A stretch of DNA of 64,000 bases from Bacteroidota bacterium. Its GTDB lineage: Bacteria > Bacteroidota > Bacteroidia > Cytophagales > Cyclobacteriaceae. The first letter of the stretch is position 1, and every line of letters starts with the position of its first letter. The notes under the pieces are model-generated. The model saw only the letters and a program-made list of their open reading frames with translations. It ran no database searches and had not been told where the DNA came from. The translations under genes were made by a program, and so were the position numbers. Shown one piece after another: positions 15,509-23,985 of the stretch. The stretch lies in the NCBI GenBank assembly GCA_018267285.1, contig JAFDYU010000014.1, positions 124,001-188,000 on the forward strand, in the 5' to 3' direction.

Positions 15509-18325
15509 ATGAAAGATGTCAACAAAAAAAAATTACCACTAGTCCTTGGTCTACTATTTTTTGTTACTGCGTCTTTTGCTCAGCTGAACACGGCCAACAA
15601 AATTCCGGTAGCTCCAGAAATTAAAATAGGGAAATTCGCCAATGGCCTTACCTATTACATTCGCAAAAACAGCAAGCCAGAAAAAAAGGTCGAGCTGCGT
15701 TTGGTTGTGAAGGCGGGTTCAATTTTAGAAGATGATGACCAGCAAGGGCTGGCACACTTCACCGAGCACATGGCGTTTAATGGCTCAAAAAATTTTAAGA
15801 AAAATGAACTTGTCTCTTTTCTGCAATCCATCGGTGTGCAGTTTGGCGCTGACTTAAATGCGTACACCAGTTTTGATGAAACCGTTTACATTCTGCCCAT
15901 CCCAACCGACAAGCCTGAAAATCTGGAAAAAGGTTTTTTGGTATTGGAAGATTGGGCCAGCACAGTGGCCTTCGAAAATGCAGAGATCGACAAAGAACGC
16001 GGTGTAGTACTTGAGGAGTCGCGCCTTGGCAAAGGGGCTAACGACCGCATGAACAAAGTAATTTTTCCTAAAATTTTTGCCGATTCAAAATACGCTCAAC
16101 GATTGCCTATTGGCAAAGATGAGTTGTTGAAGACTTTTAAATACGATGCCATCAAACGGTTTTACAAAGACTGGTATCGCCCCAACCTGATGGCTGTGAT
16201 TGCCGTTGGCGATATGGATCCTGCAGAAGTAGAGACCTTAATCAAAAAGCATTTCGAAAAACTGAAAAACCCCAGCAACGAAAGACCTCGCACCTATGCC
16301 GAAATACCCAAACGGAAAAAATCGGAAGGCGTGGTAGTTACCGACAAGGAAGCAAGCAACAATATCCTGCGTGTTTATTATTCTATACAAAAAAGTCAAC
16401 CGGATATTTTTATCAGCGACTACAGAACATCAATTATAAAAAGTCTTTTCAGCTCCATGCTGGGCCAACGCATGCAAGAGCTTACGCAAAAACCAAATCC
16501 TCCGTTTGTTTTTGGTGGCAGCGGCATGGGTGGTTTTGTTCACGGCCACGAATTGTACAATTCGTTTGCCTTAATCAGCAAGGCAGGCACTGTGCCTGCG
16601 GTTGATGCTATTGTGCAGGAAAATGAGCGTGTGCGAAAATTTGGTTTTACGCCCGGTGAACTGGAACGTGCTAAAAAGAACACGCTCCGCAACTACGAAC
16701 AATCGTACAACGAACGAGAAAAAACAGAATCCGATTCTTTTGCCGAAGAACTGATTCGAAACTTTCTTACCAAAGAATCTATCCCGGGTATAGCCACCGA
16801 ATATCAGTATGTACAAGATTTCTTACCTACCATCACACTTGAAGAAATCAATCAATATGCTGCAAAGACAATCCCCACAAACGATACCAAGTTGGTGGTC
16901 TATCAGGGATCGGATAAAACAGATTTCAAACTCCCCACCAATGAAGAATTATTAAACTCTGTCACTAATGCCGAAAAGTTGCCCGTAACGGCTTATGAAG
17001 AAAAAAAGATATCGAGCAATTTAGTAGAGAAAGTTCCGCAAGGCGGGAGCATAACTTCTGAAAATGAGAATAAAACACTGGGAACAACAGAACTTGTTTT
17101 GAACAACGGAGTTAAAGTTGTTTTAAAGCCTACTGATTTTAAAAACGATCAAGTAGTGATGAGCGCCACTCGTTTTGGCGGTCAATCTCTTTTCTCTGAG
17201 AATGACAAATACAACGCTCAATACGCTACCTCGGTTGTAGGCCAAATGGGTTTAAAAGATTTGTCGCCCACCGATTTGCGCAAAGCGCTTGCCGGAAAAT
17301 CGGTTAGTGCCTCACCGCGTATGTCTGGTACTACCGAAGGTTTTAGTGGCCGATCAGGCTCTACCGATGTGGAGACTATGCTGCAATTGGTTTACCTATA
17401 CTTTACCCAACCTCGAAAGGACGCTGACTTGTTTGCCTCTTTTGTGAGCCGGCAACAAGCTTTGTTCCAAAACCTGATGGCACAACCACAAGCTGTTTTG
17501 CAAGATTCTGTGCAGTCTATTTTGTACAACAAAAATCCTCGCGGGCCGCGTTTGCCCAGCCCGGAAGATTTTGGAAAAATAAATTTAGATCGCTCCTTCG
17601 CTATCTACCAAGAGCGTTTCAGCAGCGCCAAAGATTTTACGTTTTTCTTTGTGGGAAGTTTTGATCTAAATAAAATCAAGCCCTTGATTGCTTCCTACCT
17701 AGGCTCCCTACCGGTAAGCAATATACCCACTGCATACAAAGACCTTGGCATACGGCCGATTAAAGGTGTGGTGAAAAAACAAGTGAAGCGCGGGGCTGAA
17801 CCAAAAAGTTTTATCTCCATCACCTTCACCGGAGAAACGCCTTACTCGGAAGATGCACAACTTAAATTAAAAGCACTCACCGATGTTATCAATATTAAGC
17901 TGATCGAAACTTTAAGAGAAGACCTTAGCGGGATTTACGGTGGAGGTATGAACGGTAACATGACTAAAATTCCGTACTCTAATTATACTATTTCGGTATC
18001 CTTACCTTGTGGCCCCGAAAATGTAAATCAACTGATCAAAGCCACTTTTGCCGAAATTAAAAAGATTAAGAAAGACGGCCCAACCGAAGCCGATCTAAAC
18101 AAGGTTAAGGAAACATACGACAAAAAGTATCTGGAAGAAATAAAAGATAACAACTATTGGCTGCATAAACTTCAACAAGTTGCCGAGTTGAATCACGATG
18201 GAGCAACTATTTTACAGATGGATCAAAAAATGAAAGCACTTACTGTTAACGACATTAAAGAGGCAGCCAACCTCTTTCTAAATGAGAAAAATTATTTAGA
18301 AGTGGTGCTTTATCCGGAAAAGTAA
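15509..18325 (+). CDS. Large exported M16 zinc protease (pitrilysin/PqqL-like)
   Basis: 938 residues with a signal peptide ending near ASFAQ. The inverted zinc motif HxxEH is at His83-Glu86-His87 (LAHFTEHMAF), and a downstream Glu in ERGVVLEES (near 163-170) completes the site. Two tandem M16 halves are present (about 35-500 and 530-935); the second half lacks the motif, as usual in full-length clamshell M16 proteins, which degrade short peptides in an enclosed chamber. It is periplasmic or envelope-located by its signal peptide. It is transcribed alone and closed by a strong terminator. The substrate is unknown. Confidence 0.94.
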   Translation: MKDVNKKKLPLVLGLLFFVTASFAQLNTANKIPVAPEIKIGKFANGLTYYIRKNSKPEKKVELRLVVKAGSILEDDDQQGLAHFTEHMAFNGSKNFKKNELVSFLQSIGVQFGADLNAYTSFDETVYILPIPTDKPENLEKGFLVLEDWASTVAFENAEIDKERGVVLEESRLGKGANDRMNKVIFPKIFADSKYAQRLPIGKDELLKTFKYDAIKRFYKDWYRPNLMAVIAVGDMDPAEVETLIKKHFEKLKNPSNERPRTYAEIPKRKKSEGVVVTDKEASNNILRVYYSIQKSQPDIFISDYRTSIIKSLFSSMLGQRMQELTQKPNPPFVFGGSGMGGFVHGHELYNSFALISKAGTVPAVDAIVQENERVRKFGFTPGELERAKKNTLRNYEQSYNEREKTESDSFAEELIRNFLTKESIPGIATEYQYVQDFLPTITLEEINQYAAKTIPTNDTKLVVYQGSDKTDFKLPTNEELLNSVTNAEKLPVTAYEEKKISSNLVEKVPQGGSITSENENKTLGTTELVLNNGVKVVLKPTDFKNDQVVMSATRFGGQSLFSENDKYNAQYATSVVGQMGLKDLSPTDLRKALAGKSVSASPRMSGTTEGFSGRSGSTDVETMLQLVYLYFTQPRKDADLFASFVSRQQALFQNLMAQPQAVLQDSVQSILYNKNPRGPRLPSPEDFGKINLDRSFAIYQERFSSAKDFTFFFVGSFDLNKIKPLIASYLGSLPVSNIPTAYKDLGIRPIKGVVKKQVKRGAEPKSFISITFTGETPYSEDAQLKLKALTDVINIKLIETLREDLSGIYGGGMNGNMTKIPYSNYTISVSLPCGPENVNQLIKATFAEIKKIKKDGPTEADLNKVKETYDKKYLEEIKDNNYWLHKLQQVAELNHDGATILQMDQKMKALTVNDIKEAANLFLNEKNYLEVVLYPEK

Positions 18326-18348
18326 AAAAACATTTTAATGATACAGAG

Positions 18349-18381
18349 GAGGCCGCCTTTTTTTGGGCGGCCTCTTTTTTT
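18349..18381 (+). terminator. Intrinsic terminator after the large M16 gene
   Basis: A perfect 9-base stem GAGGCCGCC / GGCGGCCTC (18349-18357 and 18366-18374) has a T-rich loop and is followed by seven T. It overlaps the last codons of the convergent response regulator gene by two bases. Confidence 0.88.
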
Positions 18382-19060
18382 ACTTAACCTCAAGCTTAAA
18401 TCCAACACCGTGGTAGTTAACGATCTCTACCCGGGGGTCTTCTTTCAAATATTTTCGGAGTTTTGAAATGAACACGTCCAAGCTTCTGCCCATAAAATAA
18501 TCGTCATCGCCCCATACGGCATTTAAAATCTCTTCGCGTTTAAGCACCCGGTCTTCGTTGAGGCAAAGCATTCTCATTACTTCGGCCTCTTTTTGGGTTA
18601 GGGTTTTGACACCGGATGGGTGGGTGAGTTTAAAATTCTTTCCATCAAAATGATAATTGCCCAGCTCAAACAAGTTTTTTTCTGAAGTTCCGTTTTTCGA
18701 TCTGCGCAAGAAAACCTGAATGCGCATAACAAGTTCTTCCATGCTGAAGGGTTTCACAATATAATCATCACCTCCCGCACGAAAGCCCTCGAGTTTGTCT
18801 TCCAGCATGCCTTTGGCTGTTACAAACAAAATCGGAACTTGAGGGCTTAGTTTTCGGATGTCTTGGGCCAGGGAGAACCCGTCTTTCTTGGGCAACATCA
18901 CATCGAGAATGCACAAATCAAATACATTATTTTGAAAACCGTTAAGGCCTTGTTCACCATCAGCACAAAGCATAACTTCGAAACCTATATGTGCCAAACC
19001 GTCTTTGATAACAAAACCCAAGGCAGGGTCGTCTTCCACCAATAAAATTTTTGTGCTCAT
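18380..19060 (-). CDS. OmpR-family response regulator (RprY-like)
   Basis: 226 residues: a receiver domain (1-120) with the acidic pocket EDD at 9-11, phospho-acceptor Asp53 (LCILDVMLP), switch Thr in FVTAKG and Lys in IVKPF, then a winged-helix DNA-binding domain (about 130-224) with LTQKEAEVMRMLC and DVFISKLRKYL. The start overlaps the end of the histidine kinase gene by 4 bases (ATGA), so the pair is translationally coupled. The arrangement resembles Bacteroides rprX-rprY; the signal and targets are not evident here. Confidence 0.93.
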   Translation of the reverse strand: MSTKILLVEDDPALGFVIKDGLAHIGFEVMLCADGEQGLNGFQNNVFDLCILDVMLPKKDGFSLAQDIRKLSPQVPILFVTAKGMLEDKLEGFRAGGDDYIVKPFSMEELVMRIQVFLRRSKNGTSEKNLFELGNYHFDGKNFKLTHPSGVKTLTQKEAEVMRMLCLNEDRVLKREEILNAVWGDDDYFMGRSLDVFISKLRKYLKEDPRVEIVNYHGVGFKLEVK

Positions 19061-20322
19061 TCTATAGGTAAGGTTATTTTAAAGACACTTCCTACGCTTG
19101 GTTTGCTTTCTACTTCTATTTTTCCTTTGTGCAGCTCTACCATCGTCTTCACGTAATTCAACCCCAACCCAAATCCTTTCACATCGTGCAAATTTCCGGT
19201 AGGCACTCGGTAAAACTGATTAAAAATTTTTTTCAAGTTATCGGAGCTGATGCCAATGCCATTGTCTTGTACTTCAATTAAAATACGGCTGTCATGGTTT
19301 TTTGTTTTTATGATTAGATGTGGGGGGCTATCGGAATATTTTATTGCATTGTCGATAAGATTGAAGAGCACATTGGTAAAATGCAATCGGTCTGCCGAAA
19401 TTATTTTTTCAGTTGCTTCTAATAACAGGGTGATTTTTCCGTTTCGCTCTTGCAACTGCACCGAGCTATTTTGCACAGCTTCGTGAATCAGATTATGTAC
19501 ATCCAGTTTTTCTTTTTTCAGGCCAACATCGCTTTTTTCTAACCGGGCATATTGCAGCACCCGTTCCACATGTTGCTTCAGCCGGTGGCTTTCCGTTTGA
19601 ATTATGGTGGCATAGTTTAGTAATCGTTCCGGAGTTTGAACAATATTGACGTCTTTTAAAACCTCAGAAGAAATGGCAATTGTAGATAATGGGGTTTTAA
19701 ATTCGTGCGTCATGTTGTTGATGAAATCTTTCTGAATTTCGCTCAACCGTTTTTGGCGGAGTATCACCAGCAGCGTGTACACAAAAAAGAAAATTACAAT
19801 AAGCATAACCACCGAAGAATAGACCCAAATACCCATCTGGCCAATCAGGTTAGCTTCTATGCTTGAAAACTGTACGCCAAAATAATAACCGTCATCTTTC
19901 CAGGTAGGCATTTCTACAAGGCTTGCGGTTGCTTTGTTCTTTTTGTGCAGGTTAAAGTCTGTGGCGTTCATACACTGGGTCTCACAATCGTAAACACCCA
20001 CTTCATAGTTGGCGGTGATATTCCGTTTCTCAAATTCAGACCCGACCAAAACGTCAAGCAGGTTGGCATTGACGGGGCCATTGACCAGCACAACAAAATA
20101 ATTAGTGGTTAATTGCTCAACCGGGGAGGTAGAGGGCGAAATCGTTTTATTGATTTCGTAAATGCGGTCGGCCACATTTCCGAGAGCACTTTTTACATCG
20201 CGGTTAAATTGGTTTTCTTTCAAGTCGAAAGCCTTGCGCACCCAGTAAATTTGGGTTACGGTAATGCCCACAATGCTTATTGCGGCTAAGAGGATTACAA
20301 TTCGGATGGCGTTTCTGCTCAC
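19057..20322 (-). CDS. Sensor histidine kinase (RprX-like)
   Basis: 421 residues. Two membrane helices (about 5-27 and 166-188) bracket a periplasmic sensor of roughly 140 residues that contains a CETQC pair (Cys113/Cys117). The kinase core follows: H-box NNMTHEFKTPLSTI with His206, N-box FNLIDNAIKY, DNGIGISSDN and GFGLGLNYVK. The start codon is GTG, preceded by a CAAAAGTA box (TACTTTTG on the minus strand) only 4 bases away. It should phosphorylate the coupled response regulator. The cysteine pair may form a disulfide; the stimulus is unknown. Confidence 0.92.
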   Translation of the reverse strand: MSRNAIRIVILLAAISIVGITVTQIYWVRKAFDLKENQFNRDVKSALGNVADRIYEINKTISPSTSPVEQLTTNYFVVLVNGPVNANLLDVLVGSEFEKRNITANYEVGVYDCETQCMNATDFNLHKKNKATASLVEMPTWKDDGYYFGVQFSSIEANLIGQMGIWVYSSVVMLIVIFFFVYTLLVILRQKRLSEIQKDFINNMTHEFKTPLSTIAISSEVLKDVNIVQTPERLLNYATIIQTESHRLKQHVERVLQYARLEKSDVGLKKEKLDVHNLIHEAVQNSSVQLQERNGKITLLLEATEKIISADRLHFTNVLFNLIDNAIKYSDSPPHLIIKTKNHDSRILIEVQDNGIGISSDNLKKIFNQFYRVPTGNLHDVKGFGLGLNYVKTMVELHKGKIEVESKPSVGSVFKITLPIE

Positions 20323-20326
20323 TTTA

Positions 20327-20334
20327 CAAAAGTA
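20327..20334 (-). promoter_or_regulatory. -7 promoter box abutting the histidine kinase start
   Basis: Reads TACTTTTG on the minus strand and ends 4 bases before the GTG start of the kinase gene. Transcription would begin at or next to the start codon. No -33 match at the expected distance. Confidence 0.42.
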
Positions 20335-20486
20335 ATGGGTATTTACTGTGAACCCGAGAACATGGTTATTTGTTTAACAACGGATTAACACTTTTTACGG
20401 TTTCTTTAACAGCCGTAACAGTTTTTATGCACGAAGTTTGTACAGTTCGAACAGACATTCTAAGTTTAACCTTAAATTGAGAAAAA

Positions 20487-20912
20487 ATGAAAAAATTAGT
20501 GTTTTTTGCAATATTCGCTTTCACCGCTGATGTTGCCTTTGGCCAAAATAATGTGCCTGCAAAAAAAGAAGATGTTGCCGTAATAAAGTGGGAAGCATCT
20601 ACAACTCATGATTTCGGAAAGATCAAACAAGGAGTACCGGTTACGTACGAGTTCAAATTCACCAGTTCGGGTAAGGTTCCGGTTATTCTTACCGATGCCC
20701 GCCCGTCATGCGGATGTACAACTCCAAGTTGGAGTCGCGAACCTGTAATGAACGGTGGCGAAGGCCATGTAAAAGCTACCTTCAATGCTCAGGCTTTGGG
20801 GCCATTTGATAAAACCATAACTATTGTTGCCAACGTAGAAGGCGGAATGGTTTTGTTGCGCATCAAAGGCGAAGTTGAAGGAGCGGCATCCAAGCCAAAT
20901 CCAAATCAATAG
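20487..20912 (+). CDS. DUF1573 exported protein
   Basis: 141 residues with a signal peptide (MKKLVFFAIFAFTADVAFGQ) and a single Ig-like DUF1573 domain: THDFGKIKQGVPVTYEFKF, ARPSCGCTTPSWS and the terminal strand RIKGEV. The SCGCT motif is characteristic. These proteins are abundant in Bacteroidota, periplasmic or surface-exposed, and of unknown function. The gene is monocistronic, divergent from the histidine kinase and ended by a hairpin terminator. Confidence 0.9.
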   Translation: MKKLVFFAIFAFTADVAFGQNNVPAKKEDVAVIKWEASTTHDFGKIKQGVPVTYEFKFTSSGKVPVILTDARPSCGCTTPSWSREPVMNGGEGHVKATFNAQALGPFDKTITIVANVEGGMVLLRIKGEVEGAASKPNPNQ

Positions 20913-20934
20913 GCTTCTTTGAACAAGAAAAGAA

Positions 20935-20962
20935 ACGTCAGGCCACCACCTGGCGTTTTTCT
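20935..20962 (+). terminator. Intrinsic terminator, possibly bidirectional
   Basis: Stem ACGTCAGG / CCTGGCGT (20935-20942 and 20949-20956, one G-U pair), 6-base loop, followed by TTTTTCTTTTTT. The A-rich left flank could also serve the convergent DUF1080 gene. Confidence 0.82.
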
Positions 20963-20965
20963 TTT

Positions 20966-21946
20966 TTACAATTCTCGTATCCAGATATTTCTGTAACTCA
21001 CGGGCGCACCGTGATCTTGCAACATAATAGAACCTTTTTCGTGAGGTGCATAAACCGGAAGCCCTTGGTTTTCGGTTGGCCCGGTAAGTGCCACATGATT
21101 ATGGATGAGAACGCCATTCTGAAAAACAGTCATGTATGCTGGTTCTATTATGCGCCCATTGGTTTGGCTAAAGCGCGGAGCTGTGAATACTACATCGTAC
21201 GTTTGCCATTCGCCCGGCTTACGGCTCACGTTTACCAAGGGAATATGTTGTTTATAAATTGCACCGGCCTGGCCGTTGGAATACGTTACGTTTTCATAAC
21301 TATCCAGCACTTGCAGTTCGTATTTTTCCTGAAAAAACACTCCACTGTTTCCCCGGTTTTGCCCATCGCCTTTTACCTCAGCGGGAGTCCGCCATTCGAT
21401 ATGAAGCTGTACATCACCAAAAGTTCTCTTCGTTTTAATGGCGCCTGTTCCGGCTACCACGGTTACCGCATCATTCTTCACTTGCCACTTAGCTTCTTCT
21501 CTTGATTCAGAAGCCCACTCTAATAAATTTTTACCATCGAACAAAACAATCGCATCAGAGGGTGGCTCGGCCGGATTCTTACCTGCTGAAATCACATTCG
21601 GTGTCAGTTCCCACACCTGGGTTGATTTAGGATCAATCGCATCCCGTTTATGGTCATTGTCAACTGGTGTATTTTTTTTTAGCACCACTTCCATTACTCC
21701 ATTTTTTCCGGCATCTCCATATTTATCCGTAGCCGCTTTACCTTTTAAAATGCGTAGCGATTGAATGTCTTCGATCTTTACCGATTTTATAGAGACGATA
21801 TGATCTAATGAATCTCTTATCACATCTGAGTTTTTGATAACCTTTCCATCCAAAACACAAAGAATGCTATCGAAATCGAAATGTTTTACTTGGGCTTTTA
21901 CTAAAAAAGACAACAATGCCATGGATAGCACCAGAATGTTTTTCAT
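20966..21946 (-). CDS. Exported DUF1080 (3-keto-disaccharide hydrolase-like) protein with N-terminal TonB-plug-like segment
   Basis: About 326 residues from the ATG at 21946, where a signal peptide begins (MKNILVLSMALLSFLVKAQ). Residues about 55-95 contain IQSLRILKGKAATDKYGDAG then NGVMEVVLKK, the pattern of a TonB-receptor plug motif. The C-terminal 200 residues are a concanavalin-like DUF1080 domain (SDAIVLFDGKNLLEW, NSGVFFQEKYELQVLDSYEN, YRNIWIREL), a family linked to hydrolysis of 3-keto-glycosides. A GTG 36 bases upstream directly follows the stop of the preceding gene, so the two are coupled. The fusion is unusual. Confidence 0.85.
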   Translation of the reverse strand: MKNILVLSMALLSFLVKAQVKHFDFDSILCVLDGKVIKNSDVIRDSLDHIVSIKSVKIEDIQSLRILKGKAATDKYGDAGKNGVMEVVLKKNTPVDNDHKRDAIDPKSTQVWELTPNVISAGKNPAEPPSDAIVLFDGKNLLEWASESREEAKWQVKNDAVTVVAGTGAIKTKRTFGDVQLHIEWRTPAEVKGDGQNRGNSGVFFQEKYELQVLDSYENVTYSNGQAGAIYKQHIPLVNVSRKPGEWQTYDVVFTAPRFSQTNGRIIEPAYMTVFQNGVLIHNHVALTGPTENQGLPVYAPHEKGSIMLQDHGAPVSYRNIWIREL

Positions 21947-21982
21947 AAAAAATAATTTCTGCTTTAAGTTAAGAACTTTCAC

Positions 21983-22771
21983 TCAACCTTCCTGATATTC
22001 ATCAAGAATATGCTGACTGATTACTTTGTAAATTTCCTGAAGTGCTGCGTCATCCTTTAAAAATTCAAAGTGTCGATCTAGGATTTCTAAGTCGCCTCTG
22101 CGGGCCGGGCCGGTTTGGGCAGCTTCGGGCCCAATTTGCATGCTTTTGTTAATTTGTTCGGCTATCAATGGTTTAAGCCATTCAAAATCCAAATTATTTT
22201 TTTCCATAATGTTTTTCGACAGCGTGAGCATGTGGTTGGTAAAATTCGATGCAAACACAGCCGCGATGTGCAGCGCTTTTCGTTCTTCTGATGCTATACG
22301 TTTAACGTGATTGCTGATTGCTTTGGCCAGAGAACGTAAGGCAACTTCGGCTTCTTCGTTGTTGCTTTCAATAAAAATGGGTGTTTGTCTAAAATCAACT
22401 TTCTTTTTTTTTGAAAAAGTCTGTAGTGGATAAAACACGCCAATGCCGGCTGTTGCGGCAAATTGTAAATCGGTTATGGGTACACTGCCCGAGGTGTGCG
22501 CAAGCACGGCAGTATCGGGCAAAATAATTTCTTTGGCTATCGGGGCAATGCTCTCATCATTAACGGCTACAATGAATACAGAAGATGGGCTCGTAGAAAA
22601 ATCAAGAGTTGCTTTTACTTCGGCTTGATAAAGTCTGCCAGTCAACTCTTCTGCGTGGCGCGGGTTGCGACTGTAAACCTCTTTCACCACAAATCCTGCG
22701 TTGTCGAGTGCGGGAGCCAGATGCCAAGCAAGGTTTCCAGAACCGATAAATGAAATAGTTTGGCCCGGCAC
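21983..22771 (-). CDS. Rossmann-fold DUF2520 oxidoreductase-like protein
   Basis: 262 residues starting at GTG. The N-terminal NAD(P)-binding motif is FIGSGNLAWHLAPALDNAG, followed by a 6-phosphogluconate dehydrogenase-like helical domain with ERKALHIAAVFASNFTNHM and TGPARRGD, the DUF2520 signature. Related to ProC/ketopantoate reductase-type folds, but the substrate is unknown. It lies 15 bases downstream of the cysteine desulfurase gene in the same direction, so it is probably in one transcript with it and the DUF1080 gene. Confidence 0.87.
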   Translation of the reverse strand: MPGQTISFIGSGNLAWHLAPALDNAGFVVKEVYSRNPRHAEELTGRLYQAEVKATLDFSTSPSSVFIVAVNDESIAPIAKEIILPDTAVLAHTSGSVPITDLQFAATAGIGVFYPLQTFSKKKKVDFRQTPIFIESNNEEAEVALRSLAKAISNHVKRIASEERKALHIAAVFASNFTNHMLTLSKNIMEKNNLDFEWLKPLIAEQINKSMQIGPEAAQTGPARRGDLEILDRHFEFLKDDAALQEIYKVISQHILDEYQEG

Positions 22772-22786
22772 TTTACGTTTAATTTT

Positions 22787-23926
22787 TTAAGCGGTCACTT
22801 TAAGCAATTCTGAGATTTTGTCGATGGTAAAATCGATCTCTTCAATAGTATTGTATTTACTGAACGAGAACCGAACCGCACCTCTCTTGGAATCCGGGTA
22901 AAGAGCCCCGAGAACATGCGAGCCCGTTGATGCGCCACTGGAACAAGCGCTTCCACCTGAAGCAGAAATCCCTTGTAAATCTAAGTTGAAAAGCATCATC
23001 TCATTTTCATCCGACTCGGGAAACGAAACATTTAGTACAGTGTAGAGGCTGCGTTTTAAATTATCGGAGTCGCCATGAAAACGTATGCCGGGCACAGCGG
23101 CTTTTAGTTTTTCGATCATGTAATTTTTAACCTTAGAGATGTATGTTTCGTGCTCACTCATTTCACGATAACAAATCTCAAGTGCTTTAGCCAGACCAAT
23201 GATGCCGTAGGTATTTTCGGTTCCTCCGCGCATGTTTCGTTCCTGGGCACCACCGTGCACCAACGGTTTTATTTTTTTGTCTTTGTTGATGTACATAAAA
23301 CCAACTCCTTTGGGGCCATGAAATTTATGAGCAGCTGCCGTTAGGCCATGAATTTTCAACTGTTTCAAATCGTGTTTGTAGTGCCCCATGGTCTGCACCG
23401 TGTCCGAATGAAAGTATGCTCCATGCTGATGACAAAGCTCGCCAACTCGTTGGATGTCGAGTAAATTTCCTATTTCGTTGTTGGCGTGCATCAAGGAAAC
23501 GAGCGCATTCGGAAATTCTTTTAACAAACTCTCCAAGTGATTTAGGTCAACGTGGCCTTGCTCATTTAGCCGAACGTAATGTAAACCAATCGCACCATTT
23601 TTTTCAAGAGTTTCAAGAGTATGCGTTACCGCATGATGTTCAATGGGTGAGGAGATGGCGTGTTTGAGGTTGTACGTTTGGATAGCACCTGTAATAATTG
23701 CGTTGTCGGCTTCGGTTCCTCCTGAAGTAAAAATTATTTCACCGGGTGTGCCGTTGAGCAGTTCGGCTACTTTTTTTCTGGCTGACTCAATCGCTGCCCG
23801 AACTTTTCTTCCATGGGCATGCGTTGAAGACGGGTTGCCAAAATCTTCGAGCAAAAAAGGTTTCATGGCTTCAAAAACTTCAGGATCAAGAGGGGTTGTT
23901 GCTGCGTTATCCAAATAGACTTTCAT
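22787..23926 (-). CDS. Cysteine desulfurase (NifS/IscS family)
   Basis: 379 residues of a class V PLP enzyme that takes sulfur from cysteine as a persulfide for Fe-S clusters and thiolated tRNA. Seen are YLDNAATTPLDP at the N terminus, SGGTEADNAI, the PLP lysine in AAHKFHGPKG, RGGTENTYGIIG and the persulfide Cys in SGGSACSSG. The extended Cys loop and length match the NifS/IscS group (class I). No iscU or sufE is adjacent. A -7 box lies 29 bases upstream. Confidence 0.93.
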   Translation of the reverse strand: MKVYLDNAATTPLDPEVFEAMKPFLLEDFGNPSSTHAHGRKVRAAIESARKKVAELLNGTPGEIIFTSGGTEADNAIITGAIQTYNLKHAISSPIEHHAVTHTLETLEKNGAIGLHYVRLNEQGHVDLNHLESLLKEFPNALVSLMHANNEIGNLLDIQRVGELCHQHGAYFHSDTVQTMGHYKHDLKQLKIHGLTAAAHKFHGPKGVGFMYINKDKKIKPLVHGGAQERNMRGGTENTYGIIGLAKALEICYREMSEHETYISKVKNYMIEKLKAAVPGIRFHGDSDNLKRSLYTVLNVSFPESDENEMMLFNLDLQGISASGGSACSSGASTGSHVLGALYPDSKRGAVRFSFSKYNTIEEIDFTIDKISELLKVTA

Positions 23927-23955
23927 AGCAATAATGTTTTATCGTGGCGGGGTTA

Positions 23956-23985
23956 CAAAATTAACGATCAGTCAACAACTAACAA
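23956..23985 (-). promoter_or_regulatory. Promoter for the cysteine desulfurase gene
   Basis: On the minus strand: -33 TTG (23983-23985), 19 bases, then TAATTTTG (23956-23963), 29 bases upstream of the ATG. It overlaps the 3' end of glmM, so the gene can be read from its own promoter. Confidence 0.5.
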
